Positions 55,032 to 63,473 of a DNA stretch of 64,000 bases are shown here, piece after piece. The stretch is from Phycisphaera sp. TMED24 (GTDB lineage Bacteria; Planctomycetota; Phycisphaerae; Phycisphaerales; SM1A02): assembly GCA_002168105.2 (NCBI GenBank), contig NHCD02000016.1, positions 68,784-132,783 on the forward strand. The letters run 5' to 3'. The translations under genes were made by a program, and so were the position numbers. Below the pieces are notes generated by a model. That model worked only from the letters and a program-made list of their open reading frames with translations, was not told where the DNA came from and did no database searches. Every line of letters begins with the position of its first letter. The stretch's first letter is position 1.

Positions 55032-55991
55032 TCACCGGTCTCGTATGAGATCCCGCCGCGGAATCTGAAGTCGTTCGGGGAGATCACCAATTTCAGCGAC
55101 CCATCGTCTGCCATCTTGGACGTATCCCGCAGTTGGCTTGAGACCAGGCTGCTTTTGCGCAAAAAAGGTGTTCAAGCGGTTCATTAACAGTTCTCGGACC
55201 GTTTTGGCCGCCATGGAGGCCAATGCCACCGGAAGGTGCCGGGCGTCTGCTTGTGTTTCAAAGCCAATATGAAGGATCTTTTGTTCGCGTTCGATGCGAT
55301 AGCGGCTGATTTCTGGCGTCTCGGCGACCGTGCTGATCGTGCCTCCATGGAATTTTGACAACAAGAGTGGCTGGTATCGCATCAGGCCGCCCTGTCGGTC
55401 CACGACCACCCGCGGGCTCTCTCGATGCATGTCCAATGACAACACCTCCCGGAGGAGTCCAAACAGAAGCGTTGTGTTCGCGGAGGATTTGTTGCCCAAG
55501 GCATCAAAAAGCTCGTTCAAACATCGGGGGTGCGTGGCCTTCGCGCGCACCAGCTCGATCTGGATTCCATTTTCACTGGCAATTCGGTTCAACTTGGCCC
55601 GACGAAGCGATCGTTGCCCCTGATCAAGTCCATCAAGACGTTCGAGATTGACCGATTCCGATTCAAATGGGCCAAGGTCATCCACGCCGATGGCACGCAG
55701 TAAATCTTCGTCGTTGGTGATTTCAGTGTTGGTGGCAATTTCAACAAAGGGCACCAGGCCGGCGAGCAGGTTTCGAAGGGGGAGCTTGGAACTGCTCTTG
55801 AGCTTTTTTGAGTCGGTGACTGGGATATCACATGTACGAGGACTGGTGCCAACCACCGGCGCGAGTTGAGACCAGAGGTCTGGGGGGCCTTCTCCCGGAT
55901 CAAACTCCAAACTGAGCGAAGCGGCCCCGGTGCATAGCGGCCCGAGCAGTGGCCCAAAGCCAGCTTCATCCAGGCCTATGACGGTCAGCAT
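55032..55991 (-). CDS. RNase HII-like protein, enlarged variant
   Basis: 319 residues from [13 protein letters not shown]; an upstream ATG (MGSEASN) is possible. The RNase H fold motifs are present in order: [16 protein letters not shown] (first Asp/Glu, replacing DEAGRGPLAGP), [17 protein letters not shown] (third acid), [25 protein letters not shown] (fourth acid), and a C-terminal [13 protein letters not shown]. Normal RNase HII is about 200-220 residues; this has about 100 extra residues inside. It probably cuts RNA-DNA hybrids, but a divergent role is possible. It overlaps kdsB by 7 bp. Confidence 0.72.
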   Translation of the reverse strand: MLTVIGLDEAGFGPLLGPLCTGAASLSLEFDPGEGPPDLWSQLAPVVGTSPRTCDIPVTDSKKLKSSSKLPLRNLLAGLVPFVEIATNTEITNDEDLLRAIGVDDLGPFESESVNLERLDGLDQGQRSLRRAKLNRIASENGIQIELVRAKATHPRCLNELFDALGNKSSANTTLLFGLLREVLSLDMHRESPRVVVDRQGGLMRYQPLLLSKFHGGTISTVAETPEISRYRIEREQKILHIGFETQADARHLPVALASMAAKTVRELLMNRLNTFFAQKQPGLKPTAGYVQDGRRWVAEIGDLPERLQIPRRDLIRDR

Positions 55992-56731
55992 GTTGGATGC
56001 TTCCGAACCCATCGTTCGACAAATGACTCGTACTGCTCCATGGTGTCGACGCCAGGTGGAGAAGGTTCTTGATGGGTGACCACCTGAATGGGGATGCCAT
56101 TCTCAAGAAGACGCAACTGCTCCAGTTTTTCGGCTTGCTCAAGGGGGGTCTGCGGCATCTGGCAGAACTCCCGCAGCGTGTCTGGCCGGTATGCATAGAG
56201 GCCCACGTGGCGCCAATGTTTGGCTCCGGTGTTGTCGCGGTCAAAAGGAACAAGTGATCGGCTGAAGTACAACGCAGATCCGTCGCAGGCCATGGCAACT
56301 TTCACCACATTTGGGTTGTGTTGTTGAACGGGATCCAAGGGCGAAGCCAGAGTCGAGCATTTGACTTTGGGATCAGTCATGGCCTCGATGACTGCGTCAA
56401 TGTGTTCAGGTTGAACTTCAGGCTCATCGCCCTGAACGTTGACCACGATGTCGGCATCAATTGTGTCCATCACCTCCGCGCATCGGCTTGAACCAGAGGT
56501 GTGCTGCTCCCCAGTGCTGATGTACTGAAAGCCATAAGGATCAACGGCGTTCCTGATTTCATCATGGTCGCCAGCGATAACGACTTGGTCGACGTACTTT
56601 GACTTGGCTGCCATATCCGCCGCGTGGACCACCAAAGGTCTGCCGGTTTTGTTGAGAATCGCCTTTTTGGGCAACCGGGTTGACCCCAGCCGTACTGGCA
56701 GCACGATCAGGACCCGTTGGCCGGCAATCAT
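55985..56731 (-). CDS. kdsB: CMP-Kdo synthetase
   Basis: Activates Kdo for LPS core synthesis. 248 residues. VLPVRLGSTRLPKKAIL at the N-terminus, VVIAGDHDEI, EQHTSGSSRCAEVM, VVNVQGDEPEV and HVGLYAYRPDTL with EQAEKLEQLRLLENG are all family motifs. It supports an outer membrane with LPS. ATGA overlap with the TPR gene upstream. Confidence 0.95.
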   Translation of the reverse strand: MIAGQRVLIVLPVRLGSTRLPKKAILNKTGRPLVVHAADMAAKSKYVDQVVIAGDHDEIRNAVDPYGFQYISTGEQHTSGSSRCAEVMDTIDADIVVNVQGDEPEVQPEHIDAVIEAMTDPKVKCSTLASPLDPVQQHNPNVVKVAMACDGSALYFSRSLVPFDRDNTGAKHWRHVGLYAYRPDTLREFCQMPQTPLEQAEKLEQLRLLENGIPIQVVTHQEPSPPGVDTMEQYESFVERWVRKHPTC

Positions 56732-58209
56732 CCGTTGATGGCGCCAATAACTTCGTCGACTTCTCGACGACGGTCTCGGATGTCGCGATAGGCGATATTT
56801 GTTCGGGCAATTTCTGAGCAGATGGACTTGGCCCGTTGGGCCATTTCTAGGTCTTTCTCTGCTTTAGCGCCCTCGATGAGACCCAGCATCAGGTCGTACT
56901 TCATGTCCAAGATCTTCTCACGCTCAGAGGATTCGACTCTTGACAGCGCTTCGTCGAATTCTGCGACCGCCTCGACAAACCACCCCTCAGCGTGGAAGCA
57001 CAGGCCAAGGTTGTGGGCCGCATCCGCATGGAGCCTGGGTTCATCTTTGGCGGCTTGGAATTGGGCCATTGCTTCTTCGGTTCTCCCTAGCCGGAAGAGA
57101 ACGGTCCCAAGGTCGTACTTCCGCTTTCGGTCAGTGGGGTATTTTTCGACCCGTTCAGAATATTCGCCGAGCTTGAGTTCTTGGAGGCTTCGGTCGGCCT
57201 CTTCGAGCTGCAGAGCAAGTTCCTGGTTGTCGGCATCCTCTAGGGCAGCCTTGCGGCGATCTTCGAGCCGCTGCTCTGCCACCTTGATTTCGAGGTCGCC
57301 GGCAAACATGCGAAAGCGGTATTCCGAGGTTGTCTTGAATGCGGCAAGAGCCACCCGCTTTGCTTCGTTCATCGCGTCAGAGTCTCCGACTCGGCGAAGC
57401 AGCTGGAGCAACTTGGCCACAGCATTGGTGTCTGCAGGATCTGCCTCGTAGGCCTGACGAGCTCGTTCGAGCGGCGCGGCCGCGGTTTCAGCCCCACCAG
57501 CGAGTGTTTCTTCTTCTTGGAGTTCTTTTTGCTTGTCTGCGTCTTTGATCATCTTTCGGAAGCCGCCTTCGTTTCCTGCAGCTTCCGTGTATCCACCTTC
57601 GGTCATGGCGCGAGATGCGGCAAGATTTTTCATCTCGGTGTCGAGGTCGCCGTCAGAAGGATCGAGTTCACGCGCCTTCGCACCAGCCTGCTGGGCCAAG
57701 TCCCAATTGTTGGCCTCTCCGCAAAGCCGCATCAGTTCGACCCAGCCTTTTTTCGAGGTCTTCCCACTGAGGTGCATTTTGAAGATCGTGTTGGCGTGAT
57801 GGTTGGCCCAAGCCATGGAGTCGAACGCCAAAGCTTGACGCATGAATTCGAGGGCCACCTTGATGTTGCCCAGGTCTCTCAGCCATGCGTAATACGCACT
57901 TGCAAATTTGCCGTAAGGCCCCATGCCCTCAATCTCTTTCTTCTCAGATGAGGGTGCGGATTTTCCGCCTTGATCTCGGTGCAAGATGGCACAAGACAAG
58001 ATGGACTCAACCAGATCGAGTCGGGTGTTGTCAAAGGAAAGGCCACTGGCGAACAGCTTTAATGCGTAGGCGTTCTGGAGGGAATCCTTCGCGTTGTCGG
58101 CGTGACGAAACCAGGGGTCCGCTTTGGCAGGATTCGGTTGAATTGAGGCTGGAGTCTCACCGCTGGCTGATTCCTGTGAATCTTTTGGCTTTTTCTTTCC
58201 AAAGAACAT
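56728..58209 (-). CDS. TPR-repeat protein
   Basis: 493 residues. The N-terminus MFFGKKKPKDS is followed by a disordered acidic/Pro segment, then helical repeats of the TPR type (NYALKLF..., GNIKVALEFMRQALAFDSMAWANHH, RLGRTEEAMAQFQAAKDEPRLHADAAHNLG and EGWFVEAVAEFDEALSR) and a long charged coiled coil around residues 300-350. Probably a scaffold; partner unknown. It has a -10 box TATAGT and a GAGGTGA Shine-Dalgarno and heads the five-gene minus-strand cluster. It is divergent from def, and the two promoters share the same TATA core. Confidence 0.8.
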   Translation of the reverse strand: MFFGKKKPKDSQESASGETPASIQPNPAKADPWFRHADNAKDSLQNAYALKLFASGLSFDNTRLDLVESILSCAILHRDQGGKSAPSSEKKEIEGMGPYGKFASAYYAWLRDLGNIKVALEFMRQALAFDSMAWANHHANTIFKMHLSGKTSKKGWVELMRLCGEANNWDLAQQAGAKARELDPSDGDLDTEMKNLAASRAMTEGGYTEAAGNEGGFRKMIKDADKQKELQEEETLAGGAETAAAPLERARQAYEADPADTNAVAKLLQLLRRVGDSDAMNEAKRVALAAFKTTSEYRFRMFAGDLEIKVAEQRLEDRRKAALEDADNQELALQLEEADRSLQELKLGEYSERVEKYPTDRKRKYDLGTVLFRLGRTEEAMAQFQAAKDEPRLHADAAHNLGLCFHAEGWFVEAVAEFDEALSRVESSEREKILDMKYDLMLGLIEGAKAEKDLEMAQRAKSICSEIARTNIAYRDIRDRRREVDEVIGAING

Positions 58210-58248
58210 GGCAAGTCACCTCAATCTTGAAGTTGACCACTATACGAG

Positions 58249-58809
58249 ATGTCCCGTGAGATTCGCCCAGTTTGCCAGACCGCGTCGTACACTTTGAGAA
58301 TCGATCCCTCAGAACTGCAAATTGTGTCATGGCCTGACCCTAGGCTGCGTACTCGTGCAACCCATGTCCCCTCTGCGGAGGAGGTGTCGCTGGTCGCACC
58401 GAGGATGATTGAACTGATGCATGAGGCATCAGGCATCGGTCTTGCTGCCCCCCAGGTCGGGCTTCCTTGGCGGATGTTTGTGACCTACGTCCCAGACGAA
58501 GACCCAATTGACCGTGTTTTTGTCAATCCGTCGGTTCGTCTGGACCTGTGCGGCCTTTCTCCGCAGCCGTACGAAGAAGGCTGTCTCTCCTTGCACGATC
58601 TTCGCTTGGATATTCTCCGCCCAAAAGGGGCCAGCATCTCAGCGACAGGTGCCGACGGGTGTCCATTTGAACTCTACGATGCTGGCCTTCTGGCTCGAGT
58701 CTGGCAGCACGAATTCGACCATCTGGAGGGAAGGTTGATCTTTGATCTTGCCCAACCAGTTGATGGCTCCATCGTGAAGCGATGGAGGAAGGTGTACGAC
58801 GCCCAATGA
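58249..58809 (+). CDS. def: Peptide deformylase
   Basis: Removes the formyl group from nascent proteins. 186 residues with all three motifs: SGIGLAAPQVG, EEGCLSLHD (metal Cys) and WQHEFDHLEG (HExxH metal site). A 24-residue N-terminal extension precedes QIVSWPDPRLR. ATGA overlap with fmt, the standard def-fmt operon. No Shine-Dalgarno upstream of the ATG. Confidence 0.96.
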   Translation: MSREIRPVCQTASYTLRIDPSELQIVSWPDPRLRTRATHVPSAEEVSLVAPRMIELMHEASGIGLAAPQVGLPWRMFVTYVPDEDPIDRVFVNPSVRLDLCGLSPQPYEEGCLSLHDLRLDILRPKGASISATGADGCPFELYDAGLLARVWQHEFDHLEGRLIFDLAQPVDGSIVKRWRKVYDAQ

Positions 58810-59723
58810 AAGTCGTATTCGTAGGGTCTGGTGCGTTTGGCGTTCCAACATTGCGTGCTTTGGCGGGAACGTCATCGCCCGATCTCGTGGGCGTGTTAAC
58901 CAAGCCGGGTATGCCGGCTGGGCGTGGCCAAAAAGTCAGGCAGACCCCTATTTTCGATACGGCGAACGAGCTTGGTCTCGATGTCCTGACCCCAAAGTCA
59001 GTCAATGATGATGCCGGCCAGAAGTGGCTGGACGACAAGTCTCCCGACGCCTTGGTGGTTATTGCTTACGAACGGCTCTTGTCTCGACGAGTTTTGGACG
59101 GCCGCTTCGCGTGCAACCTTCACGCGTCTTTGCTCCCTCGTTGGCGTGGCGCAGCACCGATCCACCGCGCCGTTCTAGCCGGCGATAAAGAAATTGGCGT
59201 TTCAGTGATCGAGCTCGCGTCTTCGATGGACACCGGTGTCATTTTTGCCAGAAAGAGCGTTCCGAGAGACCCCTTGTTGACCACTGGAGAGTGGCACGAT
59301 CGGATGGCGGACTGGGGGCCTGAACTCATCATGGGGACCTTGGACGCTTTCGCCAATGGCAAGCTCATGCCCATGCCTCAGGATTCTGAATCAGCGACTC
59401 ATGCCAAGAAGTTGTCAAAGTCGGAAGGGGTGTTTGATCCGCAGCTTTCTTCGGAGTTGGCACTTGCTCAGATTCATGGACTTGAACCCTGGCCTCGGTG
59501 TACAACGGCCATAGCCGGTGTCCGGGTCCAACTCCGACGCGCCAAAATGGCACAAGAGGGGCCTGAATGTGCAGGACTCGTGGATGAATTCGGACACCTC
59601 CGATGCCGCGATGGCTGGATTGAAGTGACGGAAGTTCAGCCCGAGAGTCGTAAGTCGATGTCATTTACTGACTTCGCCCGAGGCCTGGGGTGCGCGTGGC
59701 CTCAGCCAATCCCTAGCGTTTGA
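58806..59723 (+). CDS. fmt: Methionyl-tRNA formyltransferase
   Basis: Formylates initiator Met-tRNA. 305 residues from MKVVFVGSGAFG (ATGA with def). Folate/formyl-transfer motif NLHASLLPRWRGAAPIHRA with catalytic Asn/His and the Asp in SSMDTGVIF; C-terminal OB-like domain with the tRNA-binding surface. Full length. Confidence 0.95.
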   Translation: MKVVFVGSGAFGVPTLRALAGTSSPDLVGVLTKPGMPAGRGQKVRQTPIFDTANELGLDVLTPKSVNDDAGQKWLDDKSPDALVVIAYERLLSRRVLDGRFACNLHASLLPRWRGAAPIHRAVLAGDKEIGVSVIELASSMDTGVIFARKSVPRDPLLTTGEWHDRMADWGPELIMGTLDAFANGKLMPMPQDSESATHAKKLSKSEGVFDPQLSSELALAQIHGLEPWPRCTTAIAGVRVQLRRAKMAQEGPECAGLVDEFGHLRCRDGWIEVTEVQPESRKSMSFTDFARGLGCAWPQPIPSV

Positions 59724-59841
59724 TTTGTCCACCCACTGAGCAATTTGCCACGGGGCCCAAGGAGGTCATCCGCTGGTTCGATGTCATACATTTTGCGTGT
59801 TGGAACACATCCAGATTCCAGGGATTTTTTCGAGGGTGGAT

Positions 59842-62800
59842 ATGCGAAATTTTGCAGCAGCTGTTCTTCTTGCCGCGGCTTCATGGGCCTCAGCGGATTG
59901 CCAATCTGATGTCATTCCATGGCCTGAAGGTTCTGGAGATCTCTTTGGCTCCGGCATCACAGGCGATGCTGGAAGGATTGTGGTTGGCGTTCCTGATGCA
60001 TCGCTCGGCGGCTTTTTTGAACATGGTCGTGTCCTGGTTTCAAACACCGATGGAATTCTGGTCGAGCTGCCCATGCCGCCTCAAGAGTCGGGCCTCCTTA
60101 TTGGTTCCGATGTGGCGCTTTCAGACGGCTACGCCTTCGCTTCTTGCACAGGCCGAACCGATGGATTCAATGGCAATGTCGGCGGCATTCTTTTCTGGAA
60201 GCAGATGTCCGCGGGCACGTGGTCTGCTCCACAGCTTCTGTCTCGCCCCGACTGGGATGATCAATTCTTTGGTGGATATCAGATCGCAGCATCCAACGGT
60301 GTCTTGGCAGTAAGTGTCCCTGGTCTGGTTGGCGGATTTCCCGCCGGAGCTGGCGCGGTAGACCTATGGACCGTTGCCGGGCCGGCTGACTCCCAGTACG
60401 CCGGCCGAATTTCTGATGGAAGTGAAGCGGGATCTTTTTTTGGCGCGTCAATTGATCTCAATGGGTCGCTCCTTGTGGTCGGCGCCCCGATCGCTGGCGC
60501 TGGGCGGGTCCATATCTACGACCGATCTGGCACATCTTTCGCCTACCGCGGATTTCTTGAAGGCGATTCCGAAGGTGACCAGTTCGGTGCCTCTGTGTTC
60601 TTGAACGGCAGCACCCTCTTTGTTGGTGCGCCACGAGTCGGCGCGGCCAATGTTGGCGAGGCGTACAGATTCAACATTCAAACTGGTCTCCCGGCCGCGA
60701 ACATGACGTACGCCGCTCCCGCCGGCGCCTCGCCGAACTCCAGATTTGGACTGTCGATCGCCGGCGACGAGCTCCACGTCTGTGCTACTGGCTTTCTCAA
60801 CGGCCGTGCCGCTATTTGGCGGGCCGATGCGGTCGAGGGGCTCCCTGATAGCATGGTCACGGACAGCTTTGTTGGACGAATTCGTGATGTGTTTGCCGAC
60901 GGCGATGGACGCTTTTATCTTCCCGACGAATTCTCCGGCGAAGTCAAGGTTTTGAATCCGCGATTGGACTGCAATCTCAATGGCGTTTGTGATCCCGACG
61001 AAGAAGGGCCTGACTGCAACAACAACGGCATCCCCGACGTGCCTTGTGATCTGGTCACCTTTGGCGACTGCGACGGCAATCACATCCCTGACGACTGTGA
61101 GCCGGACTGTGACAACGATGGCGTTATCGATGCTTGCGAGAGTGACGACGACAACGACGGCATCCCTGATGATTGCGATGCCGACTCATGTGGCCCAACT
61201 GGACCTGACTGTGATGCAAATGGCGTCCTTGACTCATGCGATATCGACGCCGGGTCTGAAGACTGCAACTTGAATGGCATTCTCGACGAATGCGAGAATT
61301 TGGCTGACTGCAACGCTAACGGTGAGCCCGATGTGTGCGAATCGATTGATGATTGCAACGGCAACTCCATTCCCGATGAATGTGAAATCGATGGCAATGA
61401 CTGTGATGCAAATGGCATTCCTGACGATTGCCAGCCGGATTGTGACAACGACAATATCCCCGACGCTTGTGAGCTGGACTGCAACTCAGACGGCATCCCT
61501 GATGAATGTCAGGATCTCTCCGATTGTGATGTGAATGGCACCCCGGATGTATGCGAGCCGTTTAAAGACTGCAATTCAACCGGAATTCCCGATCGTTGCG
61601 AACTTGACAACAATGACTGTGATTCAAACGCTACCCCAGATGAATGCGATCCGGACTGCGATGGAGATGGCCTTCCTGACGCCTGTGAGGTCGACTGCAA
61701 CTCGGATGGGACCCCTGACGAGTGTCAGGAGCTTGCAGACTGTGACAACAGCGGCACTCCAGATATCTGTGAACCAAGTGAAGATTGCAACTCGAACAGT
61801 ATTCCCGATCGCTGTGAATTGAAAGGGAACGACTGTGACGGCAACGGGGTTCCTGATGAATGCGATCAGGATTGCGACAGCGACGGAACCCCGGACGCTT
61901 GCGAGAAAGACTGCAATGGTGACGGCATCGTTGATGATTGCCAAAGGCTTGAAGACTGTGATGAAAATGGCACCCCGGACGCGTGTGAAACCTTTGATGA
62001 TTGCAATTCAAACCAGGTTCCCGATCAATGTGAACTTGTCCGAAATGACTGTAACGCCACTGGTATCCCTGACGAATGTGAACTAAAGGACAATGACTGC
62101 GACGGAGATGGCGTGCCGGACGACTGCCAGCCCGACTGCGACAGGGATAATGTCCCCGATGCCTGCGAGGCAGATTGCAACCGCAATGGGTCTCCAGACG
62201 ACTGTGACCTCGATCAGGGCTCCAGCGAAGATTGCGACTCCAATGGCGTGCCTGATGAATGCGATCTCGCTGACGGCGGTCTGGATTGCAACGGCAATGG
62301 GTCCCTTGATGTTTGCGATCTTTTGGATGGCAAATTTGACGATTGCAATGGCAACGGTATTCCTGATGACTGCGATCTTGGCCTGACTGGTGGTGGCGGT
62401 GTTGTTCGCGTCTCGTTCGAGGAGTTCCTTGGCAGTGACCAGCTCGCGCTTTCGTCGCAAATTGACGGACTCGAGTTCATCGGCAGCAACCAAAATGCCC
62501 CCTGGACGATCCGGGACGCAACCACTGGCGAGTACAACCTTTCCTCGTGGGATTGCGTGGGCGAATCCGATGCCGGTGAGGCTTGGGGTGAAGGGAATTA
62601 TTGGATTTGCGACGAAGTCGCGGTCACGACGGCACTGGACAAGACGGGGAACGATGGCGAAATCATCATTCCGTTTGGTGCTTCTTTCTTTGAGCTTCGC
62701 TATTGCTCGGTATCAGCACTTTCCTTGATCGCATATGACGATTCCGGCCGCATCATCGCTACTGATTCCCAGCCGGGCAACATCCGCTCCAGTGGGAACG

Positions 62801-63420
62801 AATCTGGCCCCGGGGTTCTTCGTGTCAGCACGAAGGGCAGCCGCCGAATCTCATCGGTACGCATAACCGATTCTGGGAATTTCTGGATCGTTGACTCGAT
62901 CGTCTCCGACGGTCTGTACCAAGGGTCCGACTTTGACTGTGACAACAACATGCTCATTGATGAGTGTGAGATCGCCGCCAATCCAGAACTTGACTGCGAC
63001 AAAAATGGAACTCTTGATGTCTGCGATGTGCTCCAGCCCAAAGCTGACTGCAACATGAATGGCATTCCTGATTTCTGTGATGTCACAAGTGGTTTCTCAG
63101 CAGATTGTGACAGCAACAATCAGCCCGACGAATGTCAATTGTTGGATGGCTCTGCCTTCGATTGCAATGAGAATGATGTCCTTGACGCCTGTGAAATCGC
63201 TGGTGGAGGTTTGGATCAGAACGGAAACGGGGTTCCTGACGAGTGCGAGTGCATCGCGGACCTGAACGCCGATGGGTTCGTTGATCTGCTCGATGTCGTC
63301 GTCATTCTTGGCCAATGGATGACCGCTCCGGATGGTCTTCCTGACATTGATGGCGACGGGATGGTTGATTTGCAAGACTTGCTGCTGGTGCTTGATGCTT
63401 ATGGGCCGTGTGAGCTCTAG
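59842..63420 (+). CDS. Giant secreted DCNxNGxPDxCE-repeat protein with beta-propeller and dockerin
   Basis: 1192 residues from MRNFAAAVLLAAASWASA, a signal peptide, with a purine-rich GAGGGTGG site upstream; the track start is earlier. Residues about 30-370 form FG-GAP/integrin-like beta-propeller blades (SFFGASIDLNGSLLVVGAP). Residues about 375-845 hold some thirty tandem units of the type DCNGNGIPDDCE, each with paired acidic residues, like thrombospondin type-3 calcium loops. A jelly-roll-like insert follows (about 850-1030), then five more units, and a C-terminal type I dockerin (LNADGFVDLLDVVVILGQW, DIDGDGMVDLQD). Probably a Ca2+-stiffened cell-surface or cell-envelope protein; function unknown. 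Confidence 0.85.
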   Translation: MRNFAAAVLLAAASWASADCQSDVIPWPEGSGDLFGSGITGDAGRIVVGVPDASLGGFFEHGRVLVSNTDGILVELPMPPQESGLLIGSDVALSDGYAFASCTGRTDGFNGNVGGILFWKQMSAGTWSAPQLLSRPDWDDQFFGGYQIAASNGVLAVSVPGLVGGFPAGAGAVDLWTVAGPADSQYAGRISDGSEAGSFFGASIDLNGSLLVVGAPIAGAGRVHIYDRSGTSFAYRGFLEGDSEGDQFGASVFLNGSTLFVGAPRVGAANVGEAYRFNIQTGLPAANMTYAAPAGASPNSRFGLSIAGDELHVCATGFLNGRAAIWRADAVEGLPDSMVTDSFVGRIRDVFADGDGRFYLPDEFSGEVKVLNPRLDCNLNGVCDPDEEGPDCNNNGIPDVPCDLVTFGDCDGNHIPDDCEPDCDNDGVIDACESDDDNDGIPDDCDADSCGPTGPDCDANGVLDSCDIDAGSEDCNLNGILDECENLADCNANGEPDVCESIDDCNGNSIPDECEIDGNDCDANGIPDDCQPDCDNDNIPDACELDCNSDGIPDECQDLSDCDVNGTPDVCEPFKDCNSTGIPDRCELDNNDCDSNATPDECDPDCDGDGLPDACEVDCNSDGTPDECQELADCDNSGTPDICEPSEDCNSNSIPDRCELKGNDCDGNGVPDECDQDCDSDGTPDACEKDCNGDGIVDDCQRLEDCDENGTPDACETFDDCNSNQVPDQCELVRNDCNATGIPDECELKDNDCDGDGVPDDCQPDCDRDNVPDACEADCNRNGSPDDCDLDQGSSEDCDSNGVPDECDLADGGLDCNGNGSLDVCDLLDGKFDDCNGNGIPDDCDLGLTGGGGVVRVSFEEFLGSDQLALSSQIDGLEFIGSNQNAPWTIRDATTGEYNLSSWDCVGESDAGEAWGEGNYWICDEVAVTTALDKTGNDGEIIIPFGASFFELRYCSVSALSLIAYDDSGRIIATDSQPGNIRSSGNESGPGVLRVSTKGSRRISSVRITDSGNFWIVDSIVSDGLYQGSDFDCDNNMLIDECEIAANPELDCDKNGTLDVCDVLQPKADCNMNGIPDFCDVTSGFSADCDSNNQPDECQLLDGSAFDCNENDVLDACEIAGGGLDQNGNGVPDECECIADLNADGFVDLLDVVVILGQWMTAPDGLPDIDGDGMVDLQDLLLVLDAYGPCEL
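60967..62384 (+). repeat. Degenerate tandem repeats encoding DCNxNGxPDxCE units
   Basis: About 1.4 kb of repeats, unit length mostly 36-51 bp, recurring GACTGCAAC..GATGGCATCCC and GATGAATGTGA. In-frame units alternate between xCD/xCN and PDxCE/PDDC types. The repeats generate long Ser/Gln-rich shadow ORFs on the minus strand. Confidence 0.85.
62935..63249 (+). repeat. Second, shorter block of the same repeats
   Basis: About five or six units (for example DCDKNGTLDVCD and DCNMNGIPDFCD) after the non-repeat domain, directly before the dockerin. Confidence 0.75.
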
Positions 63421-63462
63421 GAAATCTGACGTCTCCAGATTTTTTCTGGGGTTCTTTCGTGC

Positions 63463-63468
63463 TAAGAT
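63463..63468 (+). promoter_or_regulatory. -10-like box of pyrG (leaderless type)
   Basis: TAAGAT, 5 nt before the ATG of pyrG. No Shine-Dalgarno. Confidence 0.4.
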
Positions 63469-63473
63469 GGACT

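Noticed and set aside
60967-62384. Tandem repeats considered as a CRISPR array
   Set aside because: Repeats are in frame within a long ORF, vary in sequence and length, have no unique spacers of even length and no cas genes nearby.
61080-62537. Minus-strand Ser/Gln-rich ORFs (SQSSGIPxxLQSS type) over the repeat protein
   Set aside because: They are complementary frames of the plus-strand DCNxNGxPDxCE repeats and have no independent start signals or family features.
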